Assembly (NCBI GenBank): GCA_036924085.1
Contig: JAVGWX010000018.1
Span: 20,621,964 to 20,685,963 of the forward strand
Direction: 5' to 3'
DNA from: Ariolimax columbianus
Lineage: Eukaryota; Mollusca; Gastropoda; Stylommatophora; Arionidae
Length of the DNA: 64,000 bases
Each line of letters opens with the position of its first letter. Within the stretch, counting starts at the first letter, position 1. Made by a program: the position numbers and the translations under genes. Below, in pieces: positions 1-9,772 of this stretch. The notes beneath the pieces were generated by a model. It ran no database searches and was not told the DNA's origin. It was given only the letters and a program-made list of their open reading frames with translations.

Positions 1-112
1 TGTCATGATTCATACTTTTCTGGCCACTCCCCAGTAATGACTGCCAACTCAAACCATATTGTATCGCGTTATTCAGAATATGTTTGAGCGGACCGAAGTT
101 GCCGTTTTCTTC

Positions 113-232
113 TCTGTTTTCTCCTTCTTGTTTTTTGTTCTTGTTCTTGTTGTTGTTGTTGTTGTTCTTCTTCTTCTTCTTCTTCTTCTTCTTCTTCTTC
201 TTCTTCTTCTTCTTTTTCTTCTTCTTCTTTCT
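113..232. repeat. (TTC)n microsatellite, tail of LINE-B
   Basis: T-rich tract passing from GTT to nearly pure TTC triplets. On the minus strand it reads (GAA)n directly after the C-terminal codons of the LINE-B fragment that follows. This matches the GAA tails of the other LINE-B copies, so it is read as an expanded retrotransposon tail. The open frames through it are low-complexity artefacts. Confidence 0.85.
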
Positions 233-520
233 CTTGTCCAGACGTCAACTTGAATTTATTTAAAGAAATGGTAAGCCAGATGCTATTGGCATCTCCATAG
301 TGCTTGTCCAGAAATGGTATTTTATGATAACGCGTATTTTCTTTGTTCCTCGTATGTTGGAAACCTTTGTAACAAATGCCCAGAAGGAATTTTATCAGTG
401 CTGCAGACACATTCATCTGTATTTCCTATCCTTAGTTTGTTGAACAGATGGTTTCTCAGTCTGTTGTGTCCTGTGCGGAGTCTATAGATTACCCATGAGC
501 TGGTCATTTGATTATTGACC
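232..520 (-). mobile_element. LINE-B fragment (post-RNase H C-terminal domain)
   Basis: On the minus strand this codes for the C-terminal domain of an RNase-H-bearing non-LTR retrotransposon. It includes YRLRTGHNRLRNHLFNKLRI, then a Cys-poor remnant of the CPCGTG..EHLLQ..P motif, then KHYGDANSIWLTISLNKF, which aligns with KLYGSVDSLRMTAAFFEKI in the better copy at 60447. One frame change near position 330 separates the two parts. The element is 5'-truncated (no RT domain) and has a GAA tail on its 3' side. It is a dead copy. The family is known from jockey-like elements in invertebrates; the exact clade is inferred. Confidence 0.75.
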
Positions 521-934
521 TATGTGCTCTGCTTCCTACCTATACCTGTTCCTGTATCTGCACCTTGTAAACCACTGGCCTCTTTATAAGTTATGAGGTA
601 TCATTCCATCTTCTCTTGTCAGTCTCTCAGTCACTTCATTGCCAAGAATGTAACTGAGATGGAATACAGATTATCACAACTGTCATGAGAAGGAGACAAA
701 GTTTATACAGCAGCACAAAGTACACAACAGATATCAATGCTGAGGAAGGTATGTAGTCGGGAAATGAGGATCTTGCTTATTTGTCAAAGTTCCCCAAAAT
801 GGCGAACCCATTAGTTGAAGGTAAACTCAAATGGAAGTCTTCATAGCTAAATAAACGTGTTAGATTCTGCCTGATGTCCAGGAATGGATCCTTTAAAAAA
901 AAGTTTTCTGCTTTCGCCTTATTTCTCCATTTCA
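521..934. other. unassigned intergenic or intronic sequence
   Basis: No recognisable exon, RNA or repeat family was seen. In particular no iGluR amino-terminal-domain exon could be identified here. Confidence 0.5.
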
Positions 935-1143
935 TAAGGCAGCGTACGTTGCACTGTTTTATTTTACGCCTGTCGGCCCAGTGCATCCGACTTCAGCATG
1001 CGTTTTATGTAAGGGTCTGCTTCCTCCTGCATTTTCTAAAAGTTTGCTTTCCTGGCGTAACGGCTGGTGCTGTGAAGGGGAGCGAACCCAGCACCTTAGG
1101 GTTCTGAGTCGTGTCTCTTAACCACTAGCCCACGCCGTCCCCT
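935..1143 (-). mobile_element. SINE-2 copy (tRNA-headed)
   Basis: Read on the minus strand it starts with a tRNA-like head (GGGGACGGCGTGGG, then the B-box-like GGTTCGCTCCCC). A body follows with a GAAGTCGGATG core and a CAACG motif. Close relatives lie at 21640-21858 (-), 34393-34640 (+) and 41608-41745 (+). A tRNA-like Pol III head plus a shared body in several copies supports a SINE. Confidence 0.7.
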
Positions 1144-1309
1144 AGCTATGGAAACAATTTAAAAAAACATAAACAAAACAAGCTTTTCAAATTTGTTGGT
1201 TCCACTTTCAGCATTGCAATGCCTTAGTGTGTTTCCTGTCTCCGTGTTTGGCGAAGAGGCAGACGAAATCTTCCTGTTGTCTGAAACTTCTCATCATCTT
1301 ATGGTTGAT

Positions 1310-1985
1310 CACTCCTGAGACTGGTTGTAAGGTTGTCTGAGACTGGTTGTAAGGTTGTCTGAGACTGGTTGTAAGGTTGTCTGAGACTGGTTGTAAGGTT
1401 GTCTGAGACTGGTTGTAAGGTTGTCTGAGCATGTCTCTCCATTTGACCCTATTCTCTGGTTGATCAATCATGAGACTGGTTGTAAGGTTGTCTGAGTATG
1501 TCTCTCCATTTGACCTATTCTCTTGTTGATCAGTCCTGAGACTGGTTGTAAGGTTGTCTGAGCATGTCTCTCCATTTGACCCTATCCTCCTGATACTGGT
1601 TGTAAGGTTGTCTGAGTATGTCTCTCCATTTGACCCTATTCTCTGGTTGATCAGTCCTGAGACTGGTTGTAACGTTGTCTGAGTATGTCTCTCCATTTGA
1701 CCCTATTCTCTGGTTGATCAGTCCTGAGACTGGTTGTAACGTTGTCTGAGTATGTCTCTCCATTTGACCCTATACTCTGGTTGATCAGTCCTGAGACTGG
1801 TTGTAAGGTTGTCTGAGTATGTCTCTCCATTTGACCCTATCCTCTGGTTGATAAGTCTAGAGACTGGTTGTAAGGTTGTCTGAGTGTGTCTCTCCATTTG
1901 ACCCTATCCTCTGGTTGATAAGTCTAGAGACTGGTTGTAAGGTTGTCTGAGTGTGTCTCTCCATTTGACCCTATCCTCTGCTGCT
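1310..1985. repeat. two-level minisatellite (22 bp nested in ~66 bp) derived from LINE-F C-terminus
   Basis: The array begins with about five copies of a 22-bp unit (GAGACTGGTTGTAAGGTTGT plus CT) and continues as about nine copies of a ~66-bp unit. The longer unit contains the 22-mer plus a segment ending CTGGTTGATCAGTCC. On the minus strand the longer unit reads DRVKWRDMLRQPYNQSQD. This joins in frame to the KRAAEDRVKWRD C-terminal motif of the adjacent LINE-F fragment. The array is therefore an expansion of a retrotransposon 3' coding end. Confidence 0.8.
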
Positions 1986-2280
1986 CTCTTCATTTCATCA
2001 CAGGTTCATACTTCAATGTCTCTGCATGCCTAAAATGTACAGGTGTGTCTTGGTCGACTCTTCATCTTGTCCCATAAATCGTGCCCTATATTATCCTCTG
2101 TAGAAGACTTTCATGTCTCATATTGTGTCCAAGCCAACTCGTTCGTCATTTTTGAATGCTCTTCAATATTCGTCATTCTGCACCTACTTCAGTGATGACA
2201 TTGCTATTTGATATTCTCTCTATCCAACTCATTCCTTCCATTCATCGGTACCACCCCACTATACATCGATGACAACAACG
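1985..2280 (-). mobile_element. LINE-F C-terminal fragment
   Basis: On the minus strand this gives a degenerate retrotransposon C-terminus. The stretch around 2095-2145 matches the copy at 62700-63100 almost base for base over the part coding for an MRHESLL-like motif, and it continues into KRAAEDRVKWRD at the array boundary. Several stops interrupt it. It is a remnant only. Confidence 0.55.
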
Positions 2281-2490
2281 ATGCCGACTTCAAAATTATT
2301 TTCTAGGGGGAGGGGGGTGAATCTTCAAATAAAACTGATTAGAAAAAGAAGACATATCTGTCCATCTGATACGATGACGCGACGAAGACAATAGTTCATG
2401 ACTGGTCAATCGCGAAGTGGTAACCATAGTTACATGTCGTTATTCCGATGCATTTAGGGGGTCGACTTCTAAACTTGACTATTCTTGCAG

Positions 2491-2619
2491 GAGACACCGT
2501 TTGTCCATAAGAGAGTTGAGAAAGGGTTTGATGCAGAGTATCTGGAGTTTGAGGGATTTTTGATTGATATTCTATTTGAGATACACAAACTGCTGGGATT
2601 TTCATACACAATATCAAAG
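2491..2619 (+). CDS. iGluR exon a: ligand-binding segment S1, first part
   Basis: Coding exon of an ionotropic glutamate receptor, preceded by ATTCTTGCAG and followed by GTAAGA. It spans 43 codons in phase 0/0. The translation starts ETPFVHKRVEKGFDAEYLEF and continues with EGFLIDILFEIHKLLGFSY. This is the classic start of the S1 half of the extracellular ligand-binding domain (compare the family pattern EPFVM...YEGFCVDLL..IA..LGF.Y). The protein is a plasma-membrane, glutamate- or amino-acid-gated cation channel subunit. The exon joins in frame to the one at 6031. No preceding exon (amino-terminal LIVBP-like domain, signal peptide) could be recognised in 1-2490, so the gene enters the window from upstream. 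The simple repeat at 2660 starts only about 40 bases after the donor. Confidence 0.93.
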
Positions 2620-2659
2620 GTAAGATAGTCGTTCAATTTTATTAGCATTTTTTCATCTT

Positions 2660-2812
2660 TTATACTATCATCATGATCACCAACATCATCATCCTCATCA
2701 CCATCGTGAATATCACCATAATCGTCATCATTACCATCTTCAGTATCATCATCATGTTCATCACCATCATCGCCATCAGCATCACTATCCTTGGTATCTT
2801 CATCGTAGCCCA
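2660..2812. repeat. degenerate ATC/TCA microsatellite
   Basis: Imperfect CATCAT/CATCACC triplet tract just inside the intron after exon a. The acidic frame it creates on the minus strand is not a gene. Confidence 0.85.
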
Positions 2813-2859
2813 AATATAAAATAAATAGTTATAATATCATCGCTATTATCAGCGGATGT

Positions 2860-3710
2860 ACTGTCAAGATAGGGGGCCGAACGATTACCAACCTTCGTTT
2901 TGCAGATGATATCGACGGGTTGGCGGGTTCAAAAGCAGAACTCCAGGAATGGGCCAGAAGGCTTGATGAATCAGCTCATGACTATGGTATGGAGATAAAC
3001 GCTGGAAAGACAACATTATTGACCAACAACGCTACGGGCTTCAACGGCAGGATAAAAGCTAACGGTCAGGAACTCGAAGTGGTTGACCGTTTTAAATATC
3101 TAGGGTCGATTGTCAGTGATGAAGGATCAAAATGTGAAGTGTTGGCCAGAATAGCACAGACAATAGCGGCGCTTGCACGGCTTAACAAAATCAGATTAAC
3201 GGTTAGCACTACGCACGAAAATCAGATTAATGCGTACACTGGTCCTGTCAATATTCCTCTATGCTTGTGAGACATGGACAGTTACAGCTGACTTTCAACG
3301 AAGGATACAGGCCTTGGAGATGAGATGTTTCCCAAGACTTTTACACCTCACGTACAAAGATCGATTTACACATGAGGAAATACGAGATTTAATTAGAACA
3401 GCAATAGGGCCTTTTGAAGACCTCTTGGCAACTGTCAAAAGAAGGAAACTCGCTTGGTACGGTCACATATCGAGATCAAATGGTCTTGCAAATACGATCC
3501 TCCCCGGAAAGGTGCAATGCAGACGACGAAGAGGCCGTCACAAAAAGAGATGGGAAGACAACATAAAAGAATGGACCAATCTCCGACCAGAAGAGTCACA
3601 GGCAGCGGCCGCTGACATAGAAGGGTGGCGTGGTGTTGTGAGGATGTCTTCATATGTGCCCCAACGACCTCATCGGTTACGAGATGACCTGACTTGACCT
3701 GATCTGATTA
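2860..3710 (+). mobile_element. LINE-A copy 1 (3' fragment, RT C-terminal half)
   Basis: 5'-truncated non-LTR retrotransposon. It starts inside the RT domain at LRFADDIDGLAGSKAELQEW (catalytic F-A-D-D box near 2898-2909). It goes on through the KYLGSIVSDEGSKCEVLARI motif, an LFLYACETWT-like stretch, GHISRSNGLANTI, GRHKKRWEDNIKEWTNLRPE and a terminal RMSSYVPQRPHRLRDDLT. It ends in a (TGACC/T)n tail near 3690-3708. A 5-bp loss relative to copy 2 near 3190 shifts the frame, so it is dead. The element belongs to the endonuclease-RT LINE type common in molluscs and cnidarians (RTE-like by motif; clade not proven). Confidence 0.85.
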
Positions 3711-3755
3711 TCAGCACAATAACCATCACTAGTCAGCATCACCTAATTTGTTTCA

Positions 3756-4105
3756 TCACCACAATCATCATCAATATCTTCATCATCTCCACAATCATCA
3801 CCAATATCTTCATATTCTCCACGATCACCACCAATATCTTCATATTCTCCACGATCATCACCAATATCTTCTTCATCTCCACAATCATCACCAATATCTT
3901 CATCATCTCCACAATCATCACCAATATCTTCATCATCTCCACAATCATCACCAATATCTTCATCATCTCCACAATCATCACCAATATCTTCATATTCTCC
4001 ACGATCATCACCAATATCTTCATCATCTCCACAATCATCACCAATATCTTCATCGTCTCCACAATCATCACCAATATCTTCATCATCTCCACAATCATCA
4101 CCAGG
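3756..4105. repeat. 30-bp minisatellite, ~12 copies
   Basis: Unit CACCAATATCTTCATCATCT plus CCACAATCAT, 30 bp, with few variants (CATATTCTCCACGATCAT in some copies). Because 30 is a multiple of three, the array stays open in several frames on both strands, giving His-rich and Met/Ile/Val-rich frames that are not genes. It looks like a minisatellite that grew out of the CAT/ATC triplet tracts common here. Confidence 0.9.
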
Positions 4106-4109
4106 CCAC

Positions 4110-4907
4110 CATTACCAACTCGTATCAACATATAAATCAAACATGTACTAGTGCTGCCCGATACCCGCACGTCTCAAGCATTCCCTGTCTCAAGGGAGAT
4201 GAGACCAGTGCTCAGTCCTAACGGAGACAGACAATAAACTCAGAGGTGTCGTGCACACTCTACGCACATAAAAGAACCCTTTCGATATAAAAATTGAAAA
4301 GAATAGACAATTTCAAATTTCAGCTGCTCTTCTCTCTTCTCACCTCACTCTGTTTCACTTGACTCTGTCCTACAACCACACTCTCGCACAACTTTCACAC
4401 GCGCCCTCAGGGTGAAACCCTTCCATTGCACTTTGGTTGGGCTGGCTTCTGAGGGCGCACAAGCCTAGCATAGGTACATACAGACGCACACATACATCCA
4501 CGCACTGGTTTATGCGTCTTAATATCGCCCAAATTGACTACTGTCTAGGGTGGAATAGGCGCGCCTCCGCCAGTAGAAACTAGTGAGGCAAACACGTAAT
4601 ATAAAAATTTTAAAAAAATAAAGCTGCTGTCAGAGCAAAATAACAGAAATAGAAGTAACGTAAATTCTTGCCTAATGGTGGCTTTTCACGAATACCAGAT
4701 CGAGGCGGTACATCAATCATGAAACGACACAACAGCCCAAATCACCCACCTGCAGATACACAAAAGACATGGACACCCGAAGATGTAGAAGAAGAACGAC
4801 TTAAAGAAAAGATTGCTATAGGCAACAACAAAAAATCGTTTTTTATCAACATCATTAAAAGAAGAGACAACAGCAACATATTTACATTAATATGTACACA
4901 TAAACGA
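4110..4907. other. unassigned intronic sequence
   Basis: Contains a stretch resembling generic molluscan dispersed repeats (around 4227-4580, GAGGGCGCACAAGCC etc.) but no second copy in this window lets me define it. No exon or RNA gene was seen. Confidence 0.4.
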
Positions 4908-5630
4908 GAGGCGTTCAAATCAAATCGGGACGTTTTGTTGTAGTTTTACCTGAATGGGTTATAGCCTGCTAAAACTACTATTATTAGTTAGGGGCACTTG
5001 CGTCATGTTACTGCTAGGTGGTCTGCTTGTCATCGGCTAGTCACGTGACAGATACATGCAAATAACAGACAACACTTTTAGTGCTTGCATGGGACAGCGT
5101 GTTGTGATGCCATTTCTTGTGAAAGAAGGCGTGAAACCTGGGGAAATGTTCTTCCATGTGGTTTCATTATGAACAGTACACACATTTTGAGTGATGTTCA
5201 TAACCTTCTGCGGAAATAATCAGCATGGTTTGATCACAAAGGACGTCTTGCTCCTCCAAGATAACCCTCGACCTCATAAGGCTCCCGGCTCTATGTGCCA
5301 TCTGCAGCAACTCCTCTGGGAGGTATTGCCACATCCACCTTACAGCCAAAACCTCGCTTCAAGCAATTTCCACTTGTTTGGACGACTAAAAGAATTCATG
5401 GGATGTCAGCATTTCATCACTTATGACGAAATGAAACAGGCTGTCCTGGATTGGTTTAGACATACTGACAAATCTTTCTTCGCTGAAGCTTGTGAAGCAT
5501 TACTGAAACACTGAGATGCATAAACGTTGCAGGAGATTATATCGTAAAATAAATGTCATTAGACTACTTGAAAAGCATTTCGTTTTTTCAACAACAACAA
5601 AAAGTCTCGGTTTGGCTTGAACGCCTTTCG
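4908..5630 (+). mobile_element. mariner-like element, internally deleted, inactive
   Basis: DNA transposon flanked by terminal inverted repeats. The left end is GAGGCGTTCAAATCAAATCG; the right end near 5601-5628 is its imperfect inverse (GGTTTGGCTTGAACGCCTTT). The + strand from about 5191 codes for the C-terminal part of a mariner transposase: LLLQDNPRPHKA (the DN.RPH catalytic motif), WEVLPHPPYSQNLASSNFHL, then LFGRLKEFMGCQHF, up to a stop at 5514-5516. The third catalytic residue expected in the YSPDLAPSD motif is Asn here (SQNLASSN). Most of the N-terminal transposase is missing. It cannot be autonomous. Confidence 0.85.
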
Positions 5631-6030
5631 TAAATTGATGTTCACACCTGGGAGTTGCTTGTACGTTAACTGTCCCGGCTGGGGCTCTGGTATCACAATA
5701 AGGTGCTCAGATTGCAGAGAGTAAAGTCATCGCGGAGGTTCAGCGACAGCGTGCTGCCCGAAAAAAAATGCGACCACTCCACAGACCCCCCCTGCGACGT
5801 TTGCCCCCAAATGTAGCAGGGTTTGCCGTTCAGTGATTGGTCCTTACAGTCAACAGAGGACACAATTCATAACAAAAGTCTGATGCTGTCGCCATCTTCG
5901 CTGTCGATAGGCAATTATAGTTATTATTATTATTACTATTAATATGTGCTGGCAATAACAACAACATAATTCAATAAGCGATATTACAATATAGATGGAG
6001 ATATTTGCTGCTGGTTTTTGCCTCCTTCAG
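5631..6030. other. unassigned intronic sequence ending in a splice acceptor
   Basis: Nothing recognised except an ATT-rich tract near 5915-5945 and the pyrimidine-rich acceptor CTGGTTTTTGCCTCCTTCAG just before the next exon. Confidence 0.5.
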
Positions 6031-6102
6031 GTACCAGATGGAAAGTTTGGCAGCCTGAAAGAGGACGGCTGGACCGGTATGGTTAGACAGCTTGTGGATG
6101 AC
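6031..6102 (+). CDS. iGluR exon b: S1 segment
   Basis: Short 24-codon exon with CCTCCTTCAG before it and GTAAGT after it, phase 0/0. It translates to VPDGKFGSLKEDGWTGMVRQ followed by LVDD. This matches the well-known S1 stretch VPDGKYG...W.GMV.EL, the turn and helix before the KADIA strand of the ligand-binding domain. It follows exon a (LGFSYTISK) and precedes exon c (KADIALAP) exactly as in the family. Glycine content and length fit; no anomaly was seen. Very high similarity of the motif to iGluRs makes another identity unlikely. Confidence 0.93.
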
Positions 6103-6179
6103 GTAAGTATATATGTGGATCTATCTCTTCGTTCAAGTCATTTAACATAGCAACAACACAACAAGGAGGAGAGTTTGAG

Positions 6180-6297
6180 TACAATCAATATAAATTGGGT
6201 GGGTGGGTTTTTGGTGTGAGTGTGTGTGGTGTAAGTGTGTGTGTGGTATGTGTGTACCTGTGGGTGGGAAGTGTGTAGGCGTATATATATATATATA
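6180..6297. repeat. (GT)n and (AT)n simple repeats
   Basis: GTGTGT-rich tract followed by a short ATATAT run, beginning about 80 bases after the donor of exon b. Confidence 0.75.
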
Positions 6298-6590
6298 TAG
6301 TTATTGGGTATTCCGTAGCGAAGTATTTAAGTCGTCGGCCTCGTGATCAGGTGGTGTGGGTTCGACTCCGAACTCCGCCGTCTTTTTCACGGGTGCTTGA
6401 TGCGGAGTCCCCTGCATCTCGTAGTCGCCCTCTAGTCGTTGTGTCCTTGACTTGCCACTGGGATCGGGCGGCAGAAGACGAGAGAGTGAGGATAAAAAGT
6501 AGCGCAGTTTATCCTTACTAAAAATAGCGCTAGGAAAATTAATTATGCCATCATCGTCTACGATGGACAGCGGACTTTATATATATATAT
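6298..6590 (+). mobile_element. SINE-like element with tRNA-like head (SINE-4)
   Basis: The head shows an A-box-like segment (GTAGCGAAGTATTTAAGTCG) and a B-box-like GTGGGTTCGACTCCG about 40 bases later, the spacing of a tRNA-derived Pol III promoter. A ~180-bp unrelated body follows, and the sequence ends at an (AT)n run. Only one copy is seen in the window, so its status as a SINE rests on the boxes. Confidence 0.5.
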
Positions 6591-6865
6591 ATATCATAAA
6601 TGAGTTCAACAATGCAAACGAGGCAGTTCGTCTAAAAAATGAATAGACTAAAGACTGAACAGTTCCTGTCTCTGAGAGGTAATGTAGTCTGAAATTGTGT
6701 CCGTCAAAAACGTGAATTCGTACATCTACTTGGGCCAATAGATTATGAACTGCCCTCCTATGTACAAAGGGATCTCAGGAAGGTTAACTGCGGGGTGGTT
6801 CAGTTTCAATGGAATTAAGACAGTACTTTAAAAGATGAAAAACAACAAAGCGAGAGCTCACACCT

Positions 6866-7226
6866 TCAACAAGATGCTGAGCAGCGCATGAGCTGCAGCG
6901 GTCAGTGACCCATAGCTGACTGCTACCGCCAGGGCCAGCAAATCAGAGCTGCAAAGACCCTTCTACACCTCCACGCGGTGATCCTGGATAACAGGCTGCA
7001 ACTGAGCAGAATGGCTAAGGAGAAGGGATCGAAGAGGGAATGCTAACCCGGTACTGAAAAAATGCTTGCTGAAGTCGGATGTGTTGGACTAAAAGGTGCA
7101 AATATCGAAGTCAAGCTGTAAACAACGACAGAACGCATTGCATTCTCTGGACTACATTCTGCTACTTAAGCCCTTTCAGGGTTTGGTAGCGGGAGATTGA
7201 GAACGAGCGAAAGCAAGCCAAGCCAT
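6866..7226 (+). mobile_element. Rep-A copy 1 (near full length, ~360 bp)
   Basis: Reference-quality copy of the commonest dispersed element here. It starts CAAGATGCTGAGCAGCGCAT. Internal landmarks are GGTCAGTGACCCATAGCTGA, GATCCTGGATAACAGGCTGC, GAAGTCGGATGTGTTGGACT and CTACATTCTGCTACTTAAGC. It ends GGGAGATTGAGAACGAGCGA. No protein is encoded. No convincing Pol III boxes were found, so I call it SINE-like rather than SINE. It runs into an (AT)n tract at its 3' end. Confidence 0.8.
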
Positions 7227-7235
7227 ATATATATG

Positions 7236-7327
<92 letters not shown>
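7205..7327. repeat. (AT)n microsatellite, ~100 bp
   Basis: Nearly pure AT dinucleotide run between Rep-A copy 1 and LINE-A copy 2. Pure AT runs of this size can extrude cruciforms and are assembly-fragile. Confidence 0.9.
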
Positions 7328-8985
7328 AGACAAAGCAGGAACCTTATGATTCATGATAAAAACGGCAAGTGTCTCATTGAGGGAAAAGACGTACTTGGCA
7401 CGATGGACAGAGTACTGTTCCGAGCTATATAACTATGAAGGGCGAAACGAACCTGAGAAAACATTCCCCACAACACCAAAAAATATAGAGGATAACCAAC
7501 TGATAACGAAGGAAGAGGTAATTGCAGCGGTAAAGACATTGAGAAGAGGGAAGGCGGCCGGCGTGGACAATATACCAGCAGAGCTCTTACAAGCAGGTGG
7601 AGAGGTAGTGGTGGAAGGCCTGACACACATCTGTAACAAAATATGGGCGACAGGAAACTGGCCGGACTTATGGACGAAATCAAAAGTTATACCGTTACAT
7701 AAGTCTGGAAACCTAAAGCTGTGCCAAAATTACAGAACAATAAGCCTCATTACCCACCCTAGCAAGGTCATGCTTAGATTAATCCTCGACCGATTGAAAC
7801 CCCAAGCAGAGAGCATTATTGCCGAGGAGCAAGCAGGGTTCAGACAGGGAAGAAGCACTACATAACAGATATTTAATTTAAGGCTGCTAAGCGAGAAATA
7901 TATAGATTAGCAGCAAACACTGTATCATGTGTTTGTGGATTTTAAGAAGGCGTTTGATAGGGTATGGCATAAAGCGCTTTGGGCAACCATGAGGATGTAT
8001 AATATCAACGGAAATATTATAACGGTCCTTGAACACCTGTATAACACGGCGTCTAGTGCAGTTCTTGTGAATGGGAGGCGAGGAGACTGGTTTCGCACAT
8101 CAGTTGGTGTGAGACTGGGGTGTAAACTCTGTACAACTCTTTTCAATATATTCCTTGAATGAATTATGAGTGAGGCACTTGGAGGTCACGTTGGTACTGT
8201 CAAGATAGGGGGCCGAACGATTAGCAACCTTCGTTTTGCAGATGATATTGACTCGTTGGCGGGTTCAGAAGCAGAACTCTAGGAATGGGTCAGAAGGCTC
8301 GATGAAACAGCTCTTGACTATGGTATGGAGATAACGCTGGAAAGACAAAATTAATCACCAACAACGCTACGGGCTTCAAGAGCAGGATAAAAGCTAATAG
8401 CCAGGACCTCGAAGTGGTTGACCGTTTTAAATATCTTTGGTCGATTGTCAGTGATGAAGGATCAAAATGTGAAGTATTGGCCAGAATAGCACAGACAATA
8501 GCGGCGCTTGAATGGCTTAACAAAATCTGGCAAGATAAACGGTTAGCACTACGCACGAAAATCAGATTAATGCGTACACTGGTCCTGCCAATATTCCTCT
8601 ATGCGTGTGAGAAATGGACATTTACAGCTGACCTTCAACGAAGGAAACAGGCCTTGGAGATGAGATGTTTCCGAAAACTTTTAAACGTCACTTACAAAGA
8701 TCGAGTTATTAACGAGGAAATACGAAATTGAATTACAACTGCAATAGGGCCTTTCGAAGATCTCTTGGCAACTGTCAAAAGAAGGAAACTCACTTGGTAC
8801 AGGCAGAGGCAGGCCCAAAAAGAGATAGGAGGACAACATAAAAGAATGGACCAATCTCCGACCAGAAGAGTCACAGGCAGCGGCATCTGACAGAGAGGGA
8901 TGGCGTGGAGTTGTGAGGATGTCTTCATGTGTGCCCCAACGACCTCACCGGTTACGGGATGACCTGACCTGACCTGACCTGAATT
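7328..8985 (+). mobile_element. LINE-A copy 2 (RT domain to 3' tail), pseudogenised
   Basis: Long LINE-A copy. The + strand carries a near-complete reverse transcriptase: RRGKAAGVDNIPAELLQAGG (around 7543), CQNYRTISLITHPSKVMLRL, IAEEQAGFRQGRSTT, FVDFKKAFDRVWHKALWATM (around 7932), LRFADDID (F-A-D-D near 8229-8252), KYLWSIVSDEGSKCEV and the WTNLRPEES end. The tail is (TGACC)n at about 8963-8982. Stops at about 7863, 7906, 8160 and 8280 and frameshifts near 7370 and 8330 inactivate it. RLGCKLCTTLFN replaces the usual RQGC..SPTLFN motif. The endonuclease is missing (5' truncation), as is usual for non-LTR elements. Confidence 0.9.
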
Positions 8986-9063
8986 CCAGGATTTAAATTA
9001 AGCCGCGTTTACACACCTGTCTGCTCACAATAAACACATTCCAACACATCTTGTGTCCCACAG

Positions 9064-9219
9064 AAAGCAGACATCGCCCTGGCCCCGTTCCAGATGACCA
9101 CCGATCGAGCAGAGGTGGTGGACTTCACCAAGCCGTTCATGACCAAAGGGACATCTGTGGTGGTCAGACGTCCTGATCAAAAAATATACATGTTTCAGTT
9201 TCTGTCACCATTTTCTAAC
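9064..9219 (+). CDS. iGluR exon c: end of S1 and entry to M1
   Basis: 52-codon exon, preceded by TGTGTCCCACAG and followed by GTAAGT, phase 0/0. It translates KADIALAPFQMTTDRAEVVD, FTKPFMTKGTSVVVRRPDQK, IYMFQFLSPFSN. This is the S1 core that binds the amino acid's alpha-carboxyl and amino groups. Pro (9085-9087) and the universally needed Arg (9106-9108) of the P.T....R signature are present, but the Thr in between is Gln (9091-9093). The last residues, FQFLSPFSN, are the pre-M1 linker; the spelling FLSPF before M1 is closest to delta-type and related non-NMDA receptors. The next exon continues directly into transmembrane M1. Confidence 0.95.
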
Positions 9220-9227
9220 GTAAGTTC

Positions 9228-9575
9228 TATCTATCTGTCTGTCTGTTCTGCCTGTCTGTCTGTCTACCTTCCTGCCTACCTGCCTGCCTACCTGTCTGAC
9301 TTCCCCCCCTGCCTAACCTGCCTACCCTGCTTTGCTCTTGACTGCCTGCCTGCCTAATTCTTTCTACCTCTCTCTCTCTAACTTTTTGATTGTATGTCTG
9401 CTTGACTGCGTGTAAGTCTGTTTGCCTGATTGTATGTCTGATTAACTGACGAACTGTCTATCTACCTGTCTACCTAACTTCTACATAAGTAAATAGCATT
9501 GTCTATCATCCATCTGCATACCGATCTACCTACCTATCTACTAACCAACCTACTTAATTAACCTACCTACAGGCA
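9228..9575. repeat. (CTGT/CCTG/CTAC)n tetranucleotide tract
   Basis: Degenerate pyrimidine-rich tetranucleotide repeat starting within 10 bases of the donor of exon c. The Cys/Leu/Pro-rich frame that reads through the exon into this tract is an artefact of intron read-through. Confidence 0.85.
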
Positions 9576-9585
9576 AAACATACTG

Positions 9586-9772
9586 ATCAGATATGTTAGT
9601 CAGGGTCAGGCATGTTAGTCAGGGTCAGACATGTTAGTCAGGGTCAAGCATGTTAGTCAGGATCAGACATGTTAGTCATTGTCAGACATGTTAGTCCAGG
9701 TCAGACAAAACATACTGATCAGACATGTAAGTTAGGGACATACATGTTAGCCAGGGTCAGACATGTTAGTCA
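9586..9772. repeat. minisatellite derived from Rep-C (left part)
   Basis: Array of a 19-bp unit CATGTTAGTCAGGGTCAGG, with longer ~37-bp composite units carrying AAAACATACTGATCAGA. It is interrupted at 9773 by LINE-A copy 3 and resumes at 11828. Confidence 0.85.

Noticed and set aside
1..2490. Search for upstream iGluR exons (amino-terminal domain, signal peptide).
   Set aside because: No translated stretch with a matching motif and splice signals was found; the missing exons are presumably upstream of the window.
3739..4221. Long open frames on both strands (His/Leu-rich and Met/Ile/Val-rich).
   Set aside because: They are products of a 30-bp tandem array whose unit length is a multiple of three; no start context, domain or splice signal.
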